Assembly (NCBI RefSeq): GCF_032362555.1
Contig: NC_083519.1
Span: 7,581,501-7,645,500 of the forward strand
Length of the DNA: 64,000 nt
Reading direction: 5' to 3'
Source of the DNA: Amyelois transitella
Lineage: Eukaryota > Arthropoda > Insecta > Lepidoptera > Pyralidae
A program made the translations under genes and the position numbers. Below the pieces are notes generated by a model, which was not told the DNA's origin, made no database searches, and worked only from the letters and a program-made list of their open reading frames with translations. Shown one piece after another: positions 44,614-56,891 of this stretch (its first letter is position 1; the number at the start of each line of letters is the position of its first letter).

Positions 44614-47600
44614 ATGACCGAGTACAAATTGGTCGTGGTAGGCGCTGGAGGCGTCGGTAAATCCGCATTGACTATACAACTGATTCAAAATCATTTTGTG
44701 GACGAATACGATCCTACGATCGAGGATTCGTATCGCAAACAAGTAGTGATAGATGGTGAAACGTGCTTGCTGGATATTCTGGACACGGCCGGACAAGAGG
44801 AGTATTCGGCTATGAGGGACCAGTATATGCGGACGGGCGAAGGATTCCTTTTGGTGTTTGCAGTAAATAGTGCTAAAAGTTTCGAGGACATTGGCTCGTA
44901 TAGAGAGCAGATAAAGAGGGTGAAGGACGCGGAGGAAGTGCCAATGGTGCTGGTCGGGAACAAGTGCGACCTTCAGGCCTGGGCCGTGGACATGACGCAG
45001 GCGCGCGAAGTGAGTATTTGTTTATTGACAAATAGTTAACAAGGCTACTCAAGGACAACAATAGTTTTAATAAAAAAAAAACATTGGCAATAAGTTATTA
45101 TTTCACTAAAACCTTACCTTAATACAAAAGGCTCAAGAGTGAGTTATTTGTTCAGTATTTGGTAGAAAGTTATTAAATTGTTATTGTTCATAAAAACTTC
45201 ATACTTTGCCCAAAAATAAAACATATGGTGACAAGAATTGCATTAAACCCAGTTTCCTTTTAAGATTAGGTGTCTTCAAACTAAAGGTTTCACATCTATT
45301 TATAAGGCAGTGACTCCCAGTCCTATCTCCAGAGCCTTTACCAGGGAATTAATCTTTTATTTTAAAGGATGTTTCTTTAAAGGACAAGTCAAAATTACTG
45401 ACATACATCAAATCACACCTATATCAGTAATATGAGTATTAAAATTTAGTTATTTAATTTTTTTAAATACACACCTAAGTTGAGTATAAGGATACAAATA
45501 AATTTATTTGATGTAATAATATAATCAGTGTTCTTTTTGTTGAAAGTACAACTTTCCTACATGCTGCATAATCACATCTTTATTCCATAAAGGGTATACA
45601 AAAATAGTCATATAATATTTCATCAAACTATGTTTACCTTATTTTTGCATTATGCTTTTTGTATATAATATGCATAAACATATGTTATGTGCCTGTTTAT
45701 AATAGTTGTATCTATACTAATATTATAAAGCTGAAGAGTTTGTTTTGTTTGTTTATTTATTTGTTTGTTTGTTTAAACGCGCTAATCTCAGAAACTACTG
45801 AACCGATTTGAATAATTCTTTCACTGTTAGATAGTCTATTTATCGAGGAAGGCTATAGGCTACATTTTATCCCGGATTTCCTACGGGAAACGTCAACAAT
45901 GCAGGTGAAAGTTGAATGAGTCGGCCATCTGCGAGCTTTCGAACGCTGCGCAAACCAACAAAGATATAGTAAAACAATGTACTAAAGATGTGAAGTACTC
46001 ATTTTTTGCCACAAAAAAGTCCGCGAGAGCATATATCTATCTCTTAAGGTTTACTTACAATAACCACTTTTATGTTCATTTTTTAAGATTATTTTTTCAT
46101 TATAAACATAAGTTATTTTAAAACCAATTTTCTTTAATTCAGTATTAATCCTTATCCAAATAAATATGTTTATTACTTTCGGCTTTTCATGTAGACTAAA
46201 ATTGCCATTTACAGTATATAAATCAGACGATATATAGTCGATATACAGTATATAGTCGTTATAAGCAATTTGCAGCGAAACATTTAATACGGTGAACCAG
46301 CGTTCTTTCTAATACACGACCGCCTGACCCCCCCCCCTCACCCCGCATATTTCGATCGCCCTGCTACATATAGATAGGTATCATTCTACTTATAATACTT
46401 CCTTTGTATGTTTGTCTGTTTTTACCGCTTACCTACTTTTAAACTGATTATGTCTATCTTTTAAGATTGTTGTTGATTATATGAGCATTTCGAGTGTTGA
46501 TTATATCACTTAATTTCAATGAACATCTTAGAAGATAGGTATTACTATTTTAAAGTAAAGTAAAGTATCAGCCTGTAAGATCCCACTACTGGGCAAAGGC
46601 CTCTCATCTCACTATACGGTCTCCGTTCCGTCGCGGGTAATGATGTGGGCCAAGTCGTCGCCAAGTCGCATTACAATTAGCAGCTATAATTGATAAAGCC
46701 GAGGAGGATGTTTGCAAAAATAAATATGATGCCCAAAATAACTATTCCACGCGGACGAAGTCGCGGGCACAGCTAGTCTTTAACATAAAGCATAACTACT
46801 TTTCTGTGGGCAGTCGAGTAATAACCCCGTATCGCCTAAACCCATAAGGCTTTACGTGCAATATTATTTGCAATAAATACTAAACTTTTTGCGTGAAACG
46901 AAACGTTTCCTTTTCCTTTCAGCTTATTTTTCGCCGAATCTGAAATTCTAATGCATCGCTTGACTTATGAACGCTTATAACTTTATTTTTTTTTATATTG
47001 ACCGGCCAGAGTTATTTTAAGAAGCTTGCTGCTGTCCGCGGCTCCATTCGCGTCTAAATTACAATTATCCAGACCTGCTTCAAAGTAAGTTAATTTTCAA
47101 TTGATCATAACTTTTTTCCTTTACCGATTTTGACCAAACAAAATGGTCTGGATAATTGTAGTTTCCGCAGTTCACGCGAACATCGACGTACACGCGGGCG
47201 GAGCTGCGGGCAACAGCTAGTTATTTATAAACCATCAACATCAATAATTAATAAATTTAGGGACAATCCTATGGATTTTACGTACCTCAAATAAAATTTA
47301 CATGACATACTAGCTGTCCCAGCAAACATTGTTTTTCATTATGGGTATGAATAGATGTTGGCCGATTCTCAATATGCTCACAAATTTCATGAGAATCGGT
47401 CAAGCCGTTTCGGAGGAGTACGGGAACGAACATTGTGACATGAGAATTTTATGTATAAGATATCCTATACCTATGTGTGTATGTGAAAGTATGTACGCAT
47501 AGATGTGTGTGTGTTTGAAACTTTTTGGCCCAAAGGAACTAAACAGATGTTCATGAAACTTTGCAGTGTCACTAACTATATCTTAATATTTTATGTAATT

Positions 47601-48193
47601 AATTCAATGAAAATAGATATTAAGGTCATGTCAAATCCCATCCCAACTAATATTAGAAATTATAAAGTACTTTGCCTTTTCACAATCAAATCACTGAATC
47701 AATCTTATTACTTTTCACATACATAAAGTGTGGTATTGTGTAGTATGGAAAAAGACATGATGCTTTTCACTTATAGGATAGCAATGTGCGAAAGCTAGTT
47801 AATTATATTGTAAAAACACAAATTTAAATTTATTTAAAATAGTTGACAAAAGTTGAAAAAAATAATTTTTAAAATCACTATCTATTGGATTGTATGATTT
47901 GTATGTAAGTCATACACCGGGCTCTTCCCTAGGGAATACACAATCCGGTCAAAGGCCATAATAATGAAGAATAATAAAAAATGTACTGTAATAAATTGTT
48001 TCGCAATTTACAGGTAGCGCGGAGTTACGACGTGCCCTTCGTCGAAACGTCGGCGAAAACACGAATGGGTGTCGACGACGCATTCTACACGCTAGTCCGC
48101 GAAATCCGCAAAGACAAGGAGAGCCGCGGGAAGAAGTACAGGCGAGGCAATAAGAGGGGCCCTCGGGGGCACTTCAAGTGCATATTACTGTAA
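44614..48193 (+). CDS. Ras1: Ras1 small GTPase (Ras85D type), 2 exons
   Basis: Exons 44614-45009 and 48014-48193, intron phase 0 with GTGAGT donor and CAG acceptor, 191 residues. Membrane-bound GTPase switch that relays receptor tyrosine kinase signals to Raf/MAPK. Visible: P-loop GAGGVGKS (Gly12 and Gly13 wild type), switch [12 protein letters not shown], switch [13 protein letters not shown] (Gln61 present), NKCD and ETSAK guanine-binding boxes. The G domain is nearly identical to Drosophila Ras85D from memory. The hypervariable tail is strongly basic ([17 protein letters not shown]) and ends in the prenylation box CILL; a final Leu favours geranylgeranylation. No palmitoylatable Cys precedes the CAAX box. 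An AATAAA lies at 48472-48477. The 3.0 kb intron is full of repeats. Confidence 0.96.
45715..45910 (-). repeat. Lepidopteran repeat, GCCCGCGACTTCGTCC-related family
   Basis: CTATACTAATATTATAAAGC, TTTGTTTGTTTAAACGCGCT, AACTACTGAACCGATTTGAA, GGCTATAGGCTACATTTTAT, CCCGGATTTCCTACGGG. Most of these blocks also appear at 60,007-60,460. Confidence 0.6.
46545..46690 (+). repeat. Repeat with TGGGCAAAGGCCTCTC core
   Basis: ATCCCACTACTGGGCAAAGG, CCTCTCATCTC and GATGTGGGCCAAGTCGTCGC. I recognise this word set as a widespread lepidopteran repeat; class not assigned. Confidence 0.55.
47310..47465 (+). repeat. Repeat with AGCTGTCCCAGCAAAC head
   Basis: CTAGCTGTCCCAGCAAACAT, TTCATGAGAATCGGTCAAGC, CGTTTCGGAGGAGTACGGGA, GAGAATTTTATGTATAAGAT; a common lepidopteran repeat form, possibly a LINE 3' end. 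Confidence 0.5.
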
Positions 48194-48579
48194 ATACTTA
48201 CTGATACACTAATATTTATGGATATCGTCTAGTTCAAACTTTTGCGTATGGCTGAAAGAGGGTTGACTTGTGAAGGAATATGTTCCATTTTAAACATTTA
48301 TGTCACTTATTTGTTCTAGGTAAACCTTGTTAGTTAGGTATTAGAATCATGCGCGAGTGCCTACAGTTCGCCCAGAGATAATGCCACTGGTCATAGAAAT
48401 CCATAGATATTAATATCAAGGCTTCATCAAAACAAATCAGGTTGGTTTATGCTTACTACTATGACATGGCCAATAAAGATGTGTAACTCATAAGTGATTT
48501 GTTATAAAGATAAACCATTATTAAATTATTTCAATGAATCATGAATACATCTTTAAATCATCTGATTTCAATTTCAAAT

Positions 48580-48815
48580 TTCAAAAGCCTTTGTTGCTGA
48601 CTTACAGATTTACAATTACACATATACAAAGTTAAGTTATAATAAAAACACATCAGTCTCCATCAGCGTATGCTTTAGACACAAAGGCCTCCTCCAGATC
48701 TTTCCACTTTTTCCGGCCCCTTGTGAGCCAGACCCACAAGGCACCTGCAGTGTGTCGTATACTATCTGCCCATCTCCTCTATCGACCTCTCCTAATTGTT
48801 CCCCATCTTGGGGAT
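48580..48815 (-). mobile_element. Truncated non-LTR retrotransposon 3' end
   Basis: On the minus strand a short reading frame gives RKKWKDLEEAFVSKAYADGD followed by a stop (48655-48653), matching the extreme C-terminus of ORF2 in lepidopteran non-LTR elements (KW..LEEAFV...). Upstream codons are frameshifted, so this is a dead 5'-truncated copy. Confidence 0.6.
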
Positions 48816-48825
48816 ATATCAGATC

Positions 48826-48871
48826 ATAGATTTAAAGATGAAAATCATCTGATATTCATCTTTAAATCTAT
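48826..48871. repeat. 17-bp perfect inverted repeat downstream of Ras1
   Basis: ATAGATTTAAAGATGAA (48826-48842) and its exact reverse complement (48855-48871) with a 12-nt loop. It lies beside the LINE tail. Confidence 0.6.
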
Positions 48872-51800
48872 ACTTCAGTACATCTTTCCAATCAATGTTA
48901 CATCAGATTGTTTGATGTAAAAATCTACATATTTTATCAATAAATCATACATCTGATAGATTGAATTATAAGTGAAAGTAAATCTTCGCAGCAGATGTGC
49001 TTATTTTTAAACATTTTATAGATTTTCGGATAGGGAATGATAATTAAAGAATTATTATGGATTTATAAATCTTTTACCCTGAGTCATTTACGTTCACTTC
49101 AAAGATTTATTTTGCGCATCTCTAATGACCGGTGTATCTTCATTTAGTAACAGATGCCTACAAATATTGTATGGCAAATTTCAACCAACTTTTCAGTACT
49201 GTTCTCCTTTTGAATTCTTTAATTTTCAAAACATTATATAGTTGGTGATCCATTCAAAAGACATTTTTTCTTTTTAGAAAACTGTTTGTGGTACATAATT
49301 AGATATGAATGTTACTCGTACATACATTATTAGTTTTTCTAAGGCATCTCACTCATCTATGGAACATCTACTTTATTTCATTCACCAGTCAAAACGAGAT
49401 CACTCAGTGCAGTTACTTTTTTAGATGGAAAGCCAATTATGGCAATATGTTCATATTCGCTGGATATTTGATTTCAATTATAGCAGTATCAGAAAATGTC
49501 TATAAAAATCTTTTTATAACAGTTGTATATTGACAGATGTGTGTTTTATGTATGTGATATTCTTAAATGCTATACTTCATTAAAAATGCTTAACCTCATT
49601 CATTAGGTCAAGAATTTAATAATGCGTCGATGGAAATGTAAGCATAAGTTATTAATTGTACAAAGTAACCAACTGAAGTGTTATTGGATAGAAAAATCTT
49701 GAGATAAATGCTGAAAAGGAAATATGTTGGTCATACAAGGTATCACTAGAGATTGAGCGTTTATGATCTCTGGAAATATGAAAACAACAATCTTTTTCTT
49801 TCTCATAACGCCCTGGACTTTGCGTTGCTACGACCGCGCTATTTACAAGCAGATAGTGAAAGTAGTAGGCCAAACCTAATTGGTGCAGTCGGTTGCTGTG
49901 TACATGTGAATCTGAATAATTTACGTAATCGTCACGCACCGATATCAGACAATTTATTTGCACATTTCATTAATTGGTGTTTAACTCAGTATTTGTATGT
50001 AAGCATGAGGTTTTGAAGAAGTACGGTCTATAAGGTTTGTAGAGAAAACTAAAGCAAATGATATAACAAAAGTCAATAAATAAGTACACTATATAGTTAA
50101 TATAAATAATGTACTTATTTTCATAAGGAAAAGTTGAGATTTTTTCTACATTGATAGTTTTTTATTAAACTCAACTAACTAAGTACATTTAGTTCTTTCG
50201 AACTCAAGATACAATGCTTTACCATATTTCCAAATGATCATCTCAATCTCTAGATATAAGGTGCTAATGCAAAAGATGGTTCACTTAAAATCGAAATTTG
50301 CCATAACATTTAATATCTGTCAACTTCATTTAATGTAAGATGGGAATTTATTTCACATTTCTAGTAATAAGCTTAAAACTCTCAAAACTATTAAAGAATA
50401 ATAATGTAGCTAACAGAGAAAAGTTTCATCAAATAATAATAATATTAGTTTAAGCTCTTTCTGTAACAAATGGCGAATGTATGGAAATGGAAGTACTATA
50501 TGATTTGCTCGCTATAGAACTTGGTTGTGCATTCTGTTATTTTAATTAGTACAAATGCAGGCTGACGTCATTCTAACTCATAAAGCATTGGACACACAAA
50601 TGACGATTATATTTTAGTGAACGAAGCTTATCATTCTGTGGCATAGTGATATTTAATCTGACGTGTAATTATATGGACTAATTAACCAACCTTTATGTTA
50701 CCAATTCTTATACCGTTACCGCTTTTACATCTTAACAATATTATGAAACTAACAGTTGTTGCACTAATTCCGTCAGAAGTATAATAAAAAACGATTTATG
50801 TGAAGAACAATACTCCACATAATGCATAGCAGAATATGACTATACCTTAAGATATTTAAGAATTCTTCATCATCTCGAGACATAATTTTGTTCAAGCCTT
50901 AGATAAATTAGTTGTCAATATACATGTGATAGGCTTCGCTTGGTTTTTTGTAAAATTTACTTCAATAACTCATATATTATTTTAGTTGATTCGTTTTACC
51001 GATTCAATGATTAGATCGCTGTGTGACCTCCGCCTAAAGAGAATATCAGTGAACGGATTAAGGTATTAAATATGAGAGCACACTACATGTATGCCTCGAG
51101 TCAGAGCATGGCATATTTAATTGCGATTGCTTTAATGAAACCAGTAACAGATGGTATGCATGATTGACTGTACGCCATGCATGCTTGTCATATGAAAGAT
51201 TTATTTATCCTGTTTGAATAATATCTTTGTCTACTATACTTAATTGAAAGCTTGTATAAAGCCCTTGTTATATATTTTCCTATTCACAAAACTCGCTTAT
51301 TTACAAATAATCTTGAAAACAATCGTTTATGTAATTGATAATCATATTTTTTTAAATTAACTCTGTCAATTTTGGACGAAGCTTATTTATGTAACCTGTT
51401 AATTGTTTTGTTTCTGTTCTGGCGTCAGAACTTACTTTGGAATTATAAAGTTTATTTATCTGCATTACTTAATTAAATAGTCATATCGCAACAATGCCCA
51501 CTGCACTTGACAAAACTCAAGGCCATACTGATTCGCGGTTATGTTGATAAAGTGAAGCATTAAATTAATCCAATGTACGACAAACTCGTTCTGTCCTTAA
51601 ATATTAAAAAGGTGCCTACTTAATAAACCCACAGAGAGAATAGGAAATCAATCTAAAACTCTTCTCAGCGCATCTAGATTTTTGTAATATCGGCTCGCAT
51701 ATTCAACGATATATAAATAACGTACCTATAATGAAAACAATAACCGCGTACTTTTTCTTAAATATTACCATATCAATTTATCAATTTTTCTATAAAAAAA

Positions 51801-53724
51801 TATATTTTGGACATATTTTTTGCTATAAATTGCGCCATTGAGTCAACCGTCATAACACATATATACAAATAAAATAATTTTTATTCATTTCCCATATTTA
51901 TCACTTAATAGATAGATACCTATTTCTGTTTATGATAAAACACGTCATCATTCATAACACAACATCGATAAAGCTTCAAATAAATAAATACACTTCACTT
52001 ACTAAAAATTGTTTTAACAAGTATGATGATCAGCCTATCAAATAAGCTTTTTTTTATAAATTGTAAGATAATATTTCTACTTCAAAATGTTTTCCTACAT
52101 CAATCAATATGGATATATATATCCAATATCAAAATGTTTGTTATATGTAATAGTGTAATATTAAGATGATTGTTAAATGTTTTCTACTGTAGCTAATTTT
52201 ACACGTAGTGAATTACTCTATTGCCGTTCATTACAGTTATATGACTAGACTAACCAAATTACAAAAACGGATTGCTTTTGAAAGAAATCTCGTCGGGTTA
52301 TTTGGGAACATGTCACCAATTTGATAGTAAATAGAGAAACTAGGATGTAAGCTACTCAGGATTGTTAGGTAGGCACAGTTAATAGTTATGAGATTTCTTT
52401 CAAGTGCAATTAAATACGTAGGTAGTTGCCTAAACCTGAAAATGTGTAAAATACCAATTAAATTTTCTAATTGTATATACGCCATCCACGCTTTCAAATA
52501 AATTGAACTGTGCCGTTAAACTTTTATAGGATAATCCATAAATTTCTAAAGTTAAGAGTCTAACTTAAAAGTCGTTAAGGATTGACGCGGATTCTTGTGA
52601 ATTTTGTGATTTGGTGATATAATTACGCTAGGTCACAATAAATGGCATCTAAAGTGCTAAACGGCGTGGGACATCGAGTCAATCTTAATCTCTGAACTAA
52701 AAACATAGTTATCTAAAATAGTGTGTATGAAATAACAGAACTGTGTTGTAATAAGACTATTCCATTTGCTAGTTATTTTCTACTTTATTACTTAGTACCT
52801 AATAATGAAAGGTTTTTTATGTATCTCTATATAAAATAACTTACAAATTGAATAGATCACATCAGACTGAATGTATAGTGCTTTTATTTTTCCGACTACA
52901 GTTACGTGCGCTGAGCTTTTTATACTATTAAGTTTTTTATGTAATTTGACCAGTGTTTTTCTTATCAATTAAATGTACATAATGTATTAATAGATAGCTT
53001 CCTTTGTAATATGACACGATACTTTTGACATTTTAGGGTACTAAGAATCTAACAGGGATAAATCATAGAATGAACATGGAAAAAGACGAATCCTTTTTTA
53101 TCAAATACAATGAATATATTCGAAACGAATTTTTTAAAACATTAATCAAGATTTTTCTTATTTTGACAGTTTATTATAGATTTTAAGTTATTTTCTAACT
53201 AGCTTATAGTTTTGTATGTATATGTACAATTAATTTAGCTTAATACAAAATTTACTTACGCATGATCAATGCTGCCATGAGAGATAGGTACCTTCACAGG
53301 ATATAATTTATTTGCCATATTGTTTTGTCTATTTTATAGGCATATAACTTTTATTTTATTATTTTAGCTTTGCGCCAGGAATAATAACAAAACCACGTCA
53401 TTAATAGATCAAATGGATGTTTTTTTTTATTCTAATCAAAACATCAACTTCGATGCTAGTGCACAATTTTGTTGGAAAATAGTAGGTATTTTACTATAAT
53501 TCTGTAACCGTATAGCACAAGAATGTGTGCTAATTGAAGTAAATAAACAATTGACAAGACAAAAATTATTGTGTATTTTATTCTAGCCTTAAAAGTATTT
53601 TTTTCTTCTTAATGCAATATTAAGTGATTGTGACTCAAGAGCAATGGACCACTGGTAAATGAGAGGACAGAGTAGTTCTAATGCCCTTGCAGCCAGGTTC
53701 CATTGAAGCTTCTAAGTTCGTTTC

Positions 53725-53835
53725 ATACATACATACCTTAAATCACGCCTCTTTTCCGGAGGGGTAGGCAGAGACTACCTCTTTCCACTTGTCACGATCT
53801 CTGCACACTTCCTTCGCTTCATCCACATTCATAAG
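53725..53835 (+). repeat. Interspersed repeat, GGGGTAGGCAGAGAC family
   Basis: CATACATACCTTAAATCACG, CCTCTTTTCCGGAGGGGTAG, GCAGAGACTACCTCTTTCCA, CACTTCCTTCGCTTCATCCA; the clearest copy of the family in the window. Confidence 0.65.
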
Positions 53836-54054
53836 TCCGTTTGATAAGATTGAATAATGCTCTGATGCTCATACGTACAGACAGTGACGAAACATGTCCC
53901 GTACACGTTCGAGAATTCCAGCTGAATGGACATTCGATGGATAAACGATAAATTGCAGAATAGTTATTGAATCTCTTATTTGTCTTGGAAAATGAAATCT
54001 TAAACAATCGAATAATGTTTCCACGTTTGCCCCCGAGCACTCAACGCTGCATTC

Positions 54055-54310
54055 TATCTGCGCAGGCGACGAGAGTCGACTACCGATAATATAGGGTGTC
54101 CGGCTTTTTTAGCCAAATCCCCGGCCAAACTGGCTAGTCTGTCCGATTACTAGATTTGGCGACCTGGTAACCCTATCCGTGCGCGTGTGATGGTGAAGAA
54201 AATCACGGATTCGCCCGCTGGGTGCGTGCGCGCTGCCCGTCCTCCGTTCGGACGGTCGGACACGGGTATGTGCAGCGACGGAGGTGCCCCCGGATTGCTT
54301 CTCAATGAAA
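54055..54310. promoter_or_regulatory. CpG/GC-rich island upstream of COG5
   Basis: Abrupt rise in G+C and CpG words (GTGCGTGCGCGCTGCCCGTC, GTTCGGACGGTCGGACACGG) in otherwise AT-rich DNA, 340-600 bp before the COG5 ATG. It could be a promoter island or an unrecognised inserted element; no TATA box is obvious. Confidence 0.3.
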
Positions 54311-54650
54311 AATCTTTGAGTAGGTTTATATGGGTATATTGGGGCCCTTTTCTATAGCCATTGCCTTTTTTAATTTTCTTTGTTCAAGAAAATTAAACCA
54401 TGCTTTATTAGATTGCATATAATTTTGCTGGGTGTGCCCGCAGGGAAGATCTGGTGGGCATTCCCGTTCGTGTAATCCAGGCTCGGGTAGCTGAAAACTT
54501 GCTGATATTTTTTTTATACTTATTTGACATTAACAAGTGACATGCCGTGTCACGTCACATTTAACTTTTAAGCTACTTCGTCCGTCATGTCAATATTCCA
54601 AAATAGGAAAGAAAAATAAATTCATTTCTTCCCAAAATTCCCCATCTAAA

Positions 54651-56891
54651 ATGGAAGCAAAAGATGTGTGCGTTGAAATCGAAAACGATGAATTTTATAG
54701 TAAGTTTTTGGAAGATAATGTGAAGCCTATCACGGGAGAAAATGTATCGGTCACGGAACAAGTAACTAAACTCGCCGTAGGAATTGAAAAACTGGGCAAA
54801 AGTTTAGAGAAACAGGTCCTTGCCAAACATAATGACCTCTTGACACAGGCAAGTCATATTTCTGACCTAGAGACTATCCTAGAATCTATTTATTCTCAAG
54901 TGCAAGGTCTTTTACGCGGAGCCGAAAATTTAAAAGACCGTGTCAGTACACCTTATCGCACGCTTGATAATCAAACTCTTATGCTGGAAAGAGTACAAAT
55001 TACGTGTAACCTACTCCGGCACTCGTCCAAAATAATCGCGTTATGGAACAAATTATCAGGCATAAAAGATAACCCTTCCAAAGAAGCTATTATTCTTTTC
55101 GAGCTCAATGAGCTGATAAGTGACTACGATTTTGAAGGAATAGACTTGCTGGAAGACATATTGAAACAAGTTCATAACAAAAGAATTGAATTGTTGAATA
55201 ATTCAACCACTGCCTTGCAAGAGAGCCTACTTATTGGTGACAAGTCAAAGTTATTACAATGTTTCAAAGTATTTCACAACCTTCAATGTACTGAGGAACA
55301 AATCAGAAAAACTGTTGAAAGCATATTGAATGACTTGAAAAAAGATATAGAAATGGCATTAAATGTAAAAGTGGAATTCCATGACATAAAGAAAAGTGCA
55401 TCTACTAAGATGACACCTGGCAAAGCTAATCTTATGTCCACACATGAGTTGAAAACAATCCTTTGGGATAACATTGAAAAACTATTTAAAGTTCAAATTT
55501 ACAACAGTTGCTCAAAGGTCATCATGCTTCAGAATGTCATAAATGAATTACATGCTATTGGAAATTTCAGAAACATTGCCAAAAACTTTTGGACGGACTT
55601 GTCAACAGTATTTAGTACTGAACTTGAAAAGACATCAGTCCCGGTCAATCAGTGTGTTGAAATAGATTTCCCAAAATTGCTCAAGTGCTTCAATGACTTG
55701 CATTCCAGATTGAAATGTAAAGATTTGGAAATAAATAGAGCTGCTTTAACAAAATGGGAGAATTCATTTTTGTCAAAATCCTTGGGAAAACTATTGGAAC
55801 CTGTAAGAAGTATGTGGCATCTTAACCAAGTTCCAACAATGGATCAAATAGATAATGCTATTAGAGTAATAACAGAAGCATTGAGTATTTCTCTTGGGGA
55901 TAAACAATTGAGTATAAGCTTAGCTCAAAGTGTTGCAAAGTCCATAAAACAAATGAATGTGGAAGCAGAACAGAGACTGTCTATGGATAATGATGTTGCA
56001 CAGATCATAGAGTCCCCAACAAGCGCCCAACAGAAAAATGCTGAACTTTGTAATGCAATGTATTATTTCTCATCTTTAATCAAGAGAGTTCTGCTAAATA
56101 TGAGTGCAATGTTACCTCCAGAGAGTGTTCAAATTGTGCAGAACAGCCTGAAAGATGTCTCAAGCATGCCAGTATTGCAACTGTATGCTGAATCCATAAA
56201 GAATTCTCTATATATAATTTTAATGACAATGCACGATGAACCTGACCTCACAAGGAGTGATAACCCAACTGGGAAGTCCTTATCCTGTTCACCATACATG
56301 AAGGAGCTTCAACAGTTTGTATCAAGATGTAAGGACATTTATTTGTCCATGTTTAGAGAAAAGGCGGCTCTAAATGAATGCTGTATCAATATAGCTACAG
56401 CATGTGTGGAGAAGTTTATTCAGCATGTGTGCAATGTAAGACCACTGACACAGTTTGGTCGAGTAAAGCTGCAAATTGACTGCAAGCATCTTGAAGTAGC
56501 CCTGTCTCCTGTAATAGGTGATATGACTGACCTTGGAGACCATCATAGACAGTTGAAGGCTCTAAGTCTTGTGTTAGAAAAATCTCCACAAGAAATAGCT
56601 AATAGTCAACTTGAGGGTGCCTGCTTGCCTCATTCCCTGGTGATGATGTATCTGTTTTCTTTTGCCGGATCGCAGTTGATATCTCCACATACATGTGCCG
56701 GTTGGAATATTCAGAGGTTGATGCAGTGGTTGGATTCCCACAAAAAGGAAAATGAAAGGCTGGACTTTGTGGCCGGAGCATTACAGAGATATCAAAACCA
56801 TGTGAGGGACAACCAAATAGCTACATATGATGAAGTATACCCGGTTCTGCTTCAGCTCCTAGAAGATGGGAGGAAGATATTGAAACAGTAG
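54651..56891 (+). CDS. Cog5: Conserved oligomeric Golgi complex subunit 5 (COG5)
   Basis: 746 residues in one uninterrupted exon. COG5 belongs to lobe B of the COG tethering complex, which recycles Golgi glycosylation enzymes by intra-Golgi vesicle capture; the Drosophila orthologue is four way stop (fws), of about 750 residues. Visible: acidic N-terminus, then the family's coiled-coil block (VTEQVTKLAVGIEKL, KHNDLLTQASHISDLETILE, LLRGAENLKDRVSTPYRTL), the FNL-type FHNLQCTEEQI motif, KMTPGKANL and FLSKSLGKLLEPVRSMWHLN, in the same order as human COG5. No signal peptide or membrane helix, as expected for a peripheral Golgi protein. The frame is open upstream to 54537, but its first ATG is at 54651 in a good context (AAAATGG), so that start was chosen. 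Tail-to-tail with Lon; ATTAAA signals follow the stop. Confidence 0.94.
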   Translation: MEAKDVCVEIENDEFYSKFLEDNVKPITGENVSVTEQVTKLAVGIEKLGKSLEKQVLAKHNDLLTQASHISDLETILESIYSQVQGLLRGAENLKDRVSTPYRTLDNQTLMLERVQITCNLLRHSSKIIALWNKLSGIKDNPSKEAIILFELNELISDYDFEGIDLLEDILKQVHNKRIELLNNSTTALQESLLIGDKSKLLQCFKVFHNLQCTEEQIRKTVESILNDLKKDIEMALNVKVEFHDIKKSASTKMTPGKANLMSTHELKTILWDNIEKLFKVQIYNSCSKVIMLQNVINELHAIGNFRNIAKNFWTDLSTVFSTELEKTSVPVNQCVEIDFPKLLKCFNDLHSRLKCKDLEINRAALTKWENSFLSKSLGKLLEPVRSMWHLNQVPTMDQIDNAIRVITEALSISLGDKQLSISLAQSVAKSIKQMNVEAEQRLSMDNDVAQIIESPTSAQQKNAELCNAMYYFSSLIKRVLLNMSAMLPPESVQIVQNSLKDVSSMPVLQLYAESIKNSLYIILMTMHDEPDLTRSDNPTGKSLSCSPYMKELQQFVSRCKDIYLSMFREKAALNECCINIATACVEKFIQHVCNVRPLTQFGRVKLQIDCKHLEVALSPVIGDMTDLGDHHRQLKALSLVLEKSPQEIANSQLEGACLPHSLVMMYLFSFAGSQLISPHTCAGWNIQRLMQWLDSHKKENERLDFVAGALQRYQNHVRDNQIATYDEVYPVLLQLLEDGRKILKQ

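Larger units (their letters stand above)
45010..48013. other. Ras1 intron (repeat-rich)
   Basis: Contains a lepidopteran repeat at 45,715-45,910, a C-tract at about 46,328-46,338, a GGGCAAAGGCCTCTC-type repeat at 46,545-46,690, two GCGGGC-headed repeat ends (46,735-46,785 and 47,160-47,225) and another repeat at 47,310-47,460. No coding exon is recognised. Confidence 0.55.
48194..54650. other. Spacer between Ras1 and COG5
   Basis: About 6.4 kb, AT-rich. Contains the Ras1 3' UTR, a LINE tail (48,580-48,815), a 17-bp inverted repeat (48,826-48,871), a repeat at 53,725-53,835 and a GC-rich island at about 54,055-54,310 just upstream of COG5. Short open frames are present but none shows protein features. 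Confidence 0.5.

Noticed and set aside
44691..44963. Open frame antisense to Ras1 exon 1
   Set aside because: Shadow of a strongly conserved coding exon; no protein features.
46328..46338. Run of C residues in the Ras1 intron
   Set aside because: A simple homopolymer, with no further structure.
54537..54650. N-terminal extension of the COG5 frame
   Set aside because: The extended frame has no ATG before 54651, and the Met there fits the family's usual start and length.
54651..56891. First impression of COG7 or another COG subunit
   Set aside because: The order of blocks (VTEQ..KLA.GIEKL, KHNDLLTQA, FLSKSL.KLLEP) matches COG5 and not COG7.
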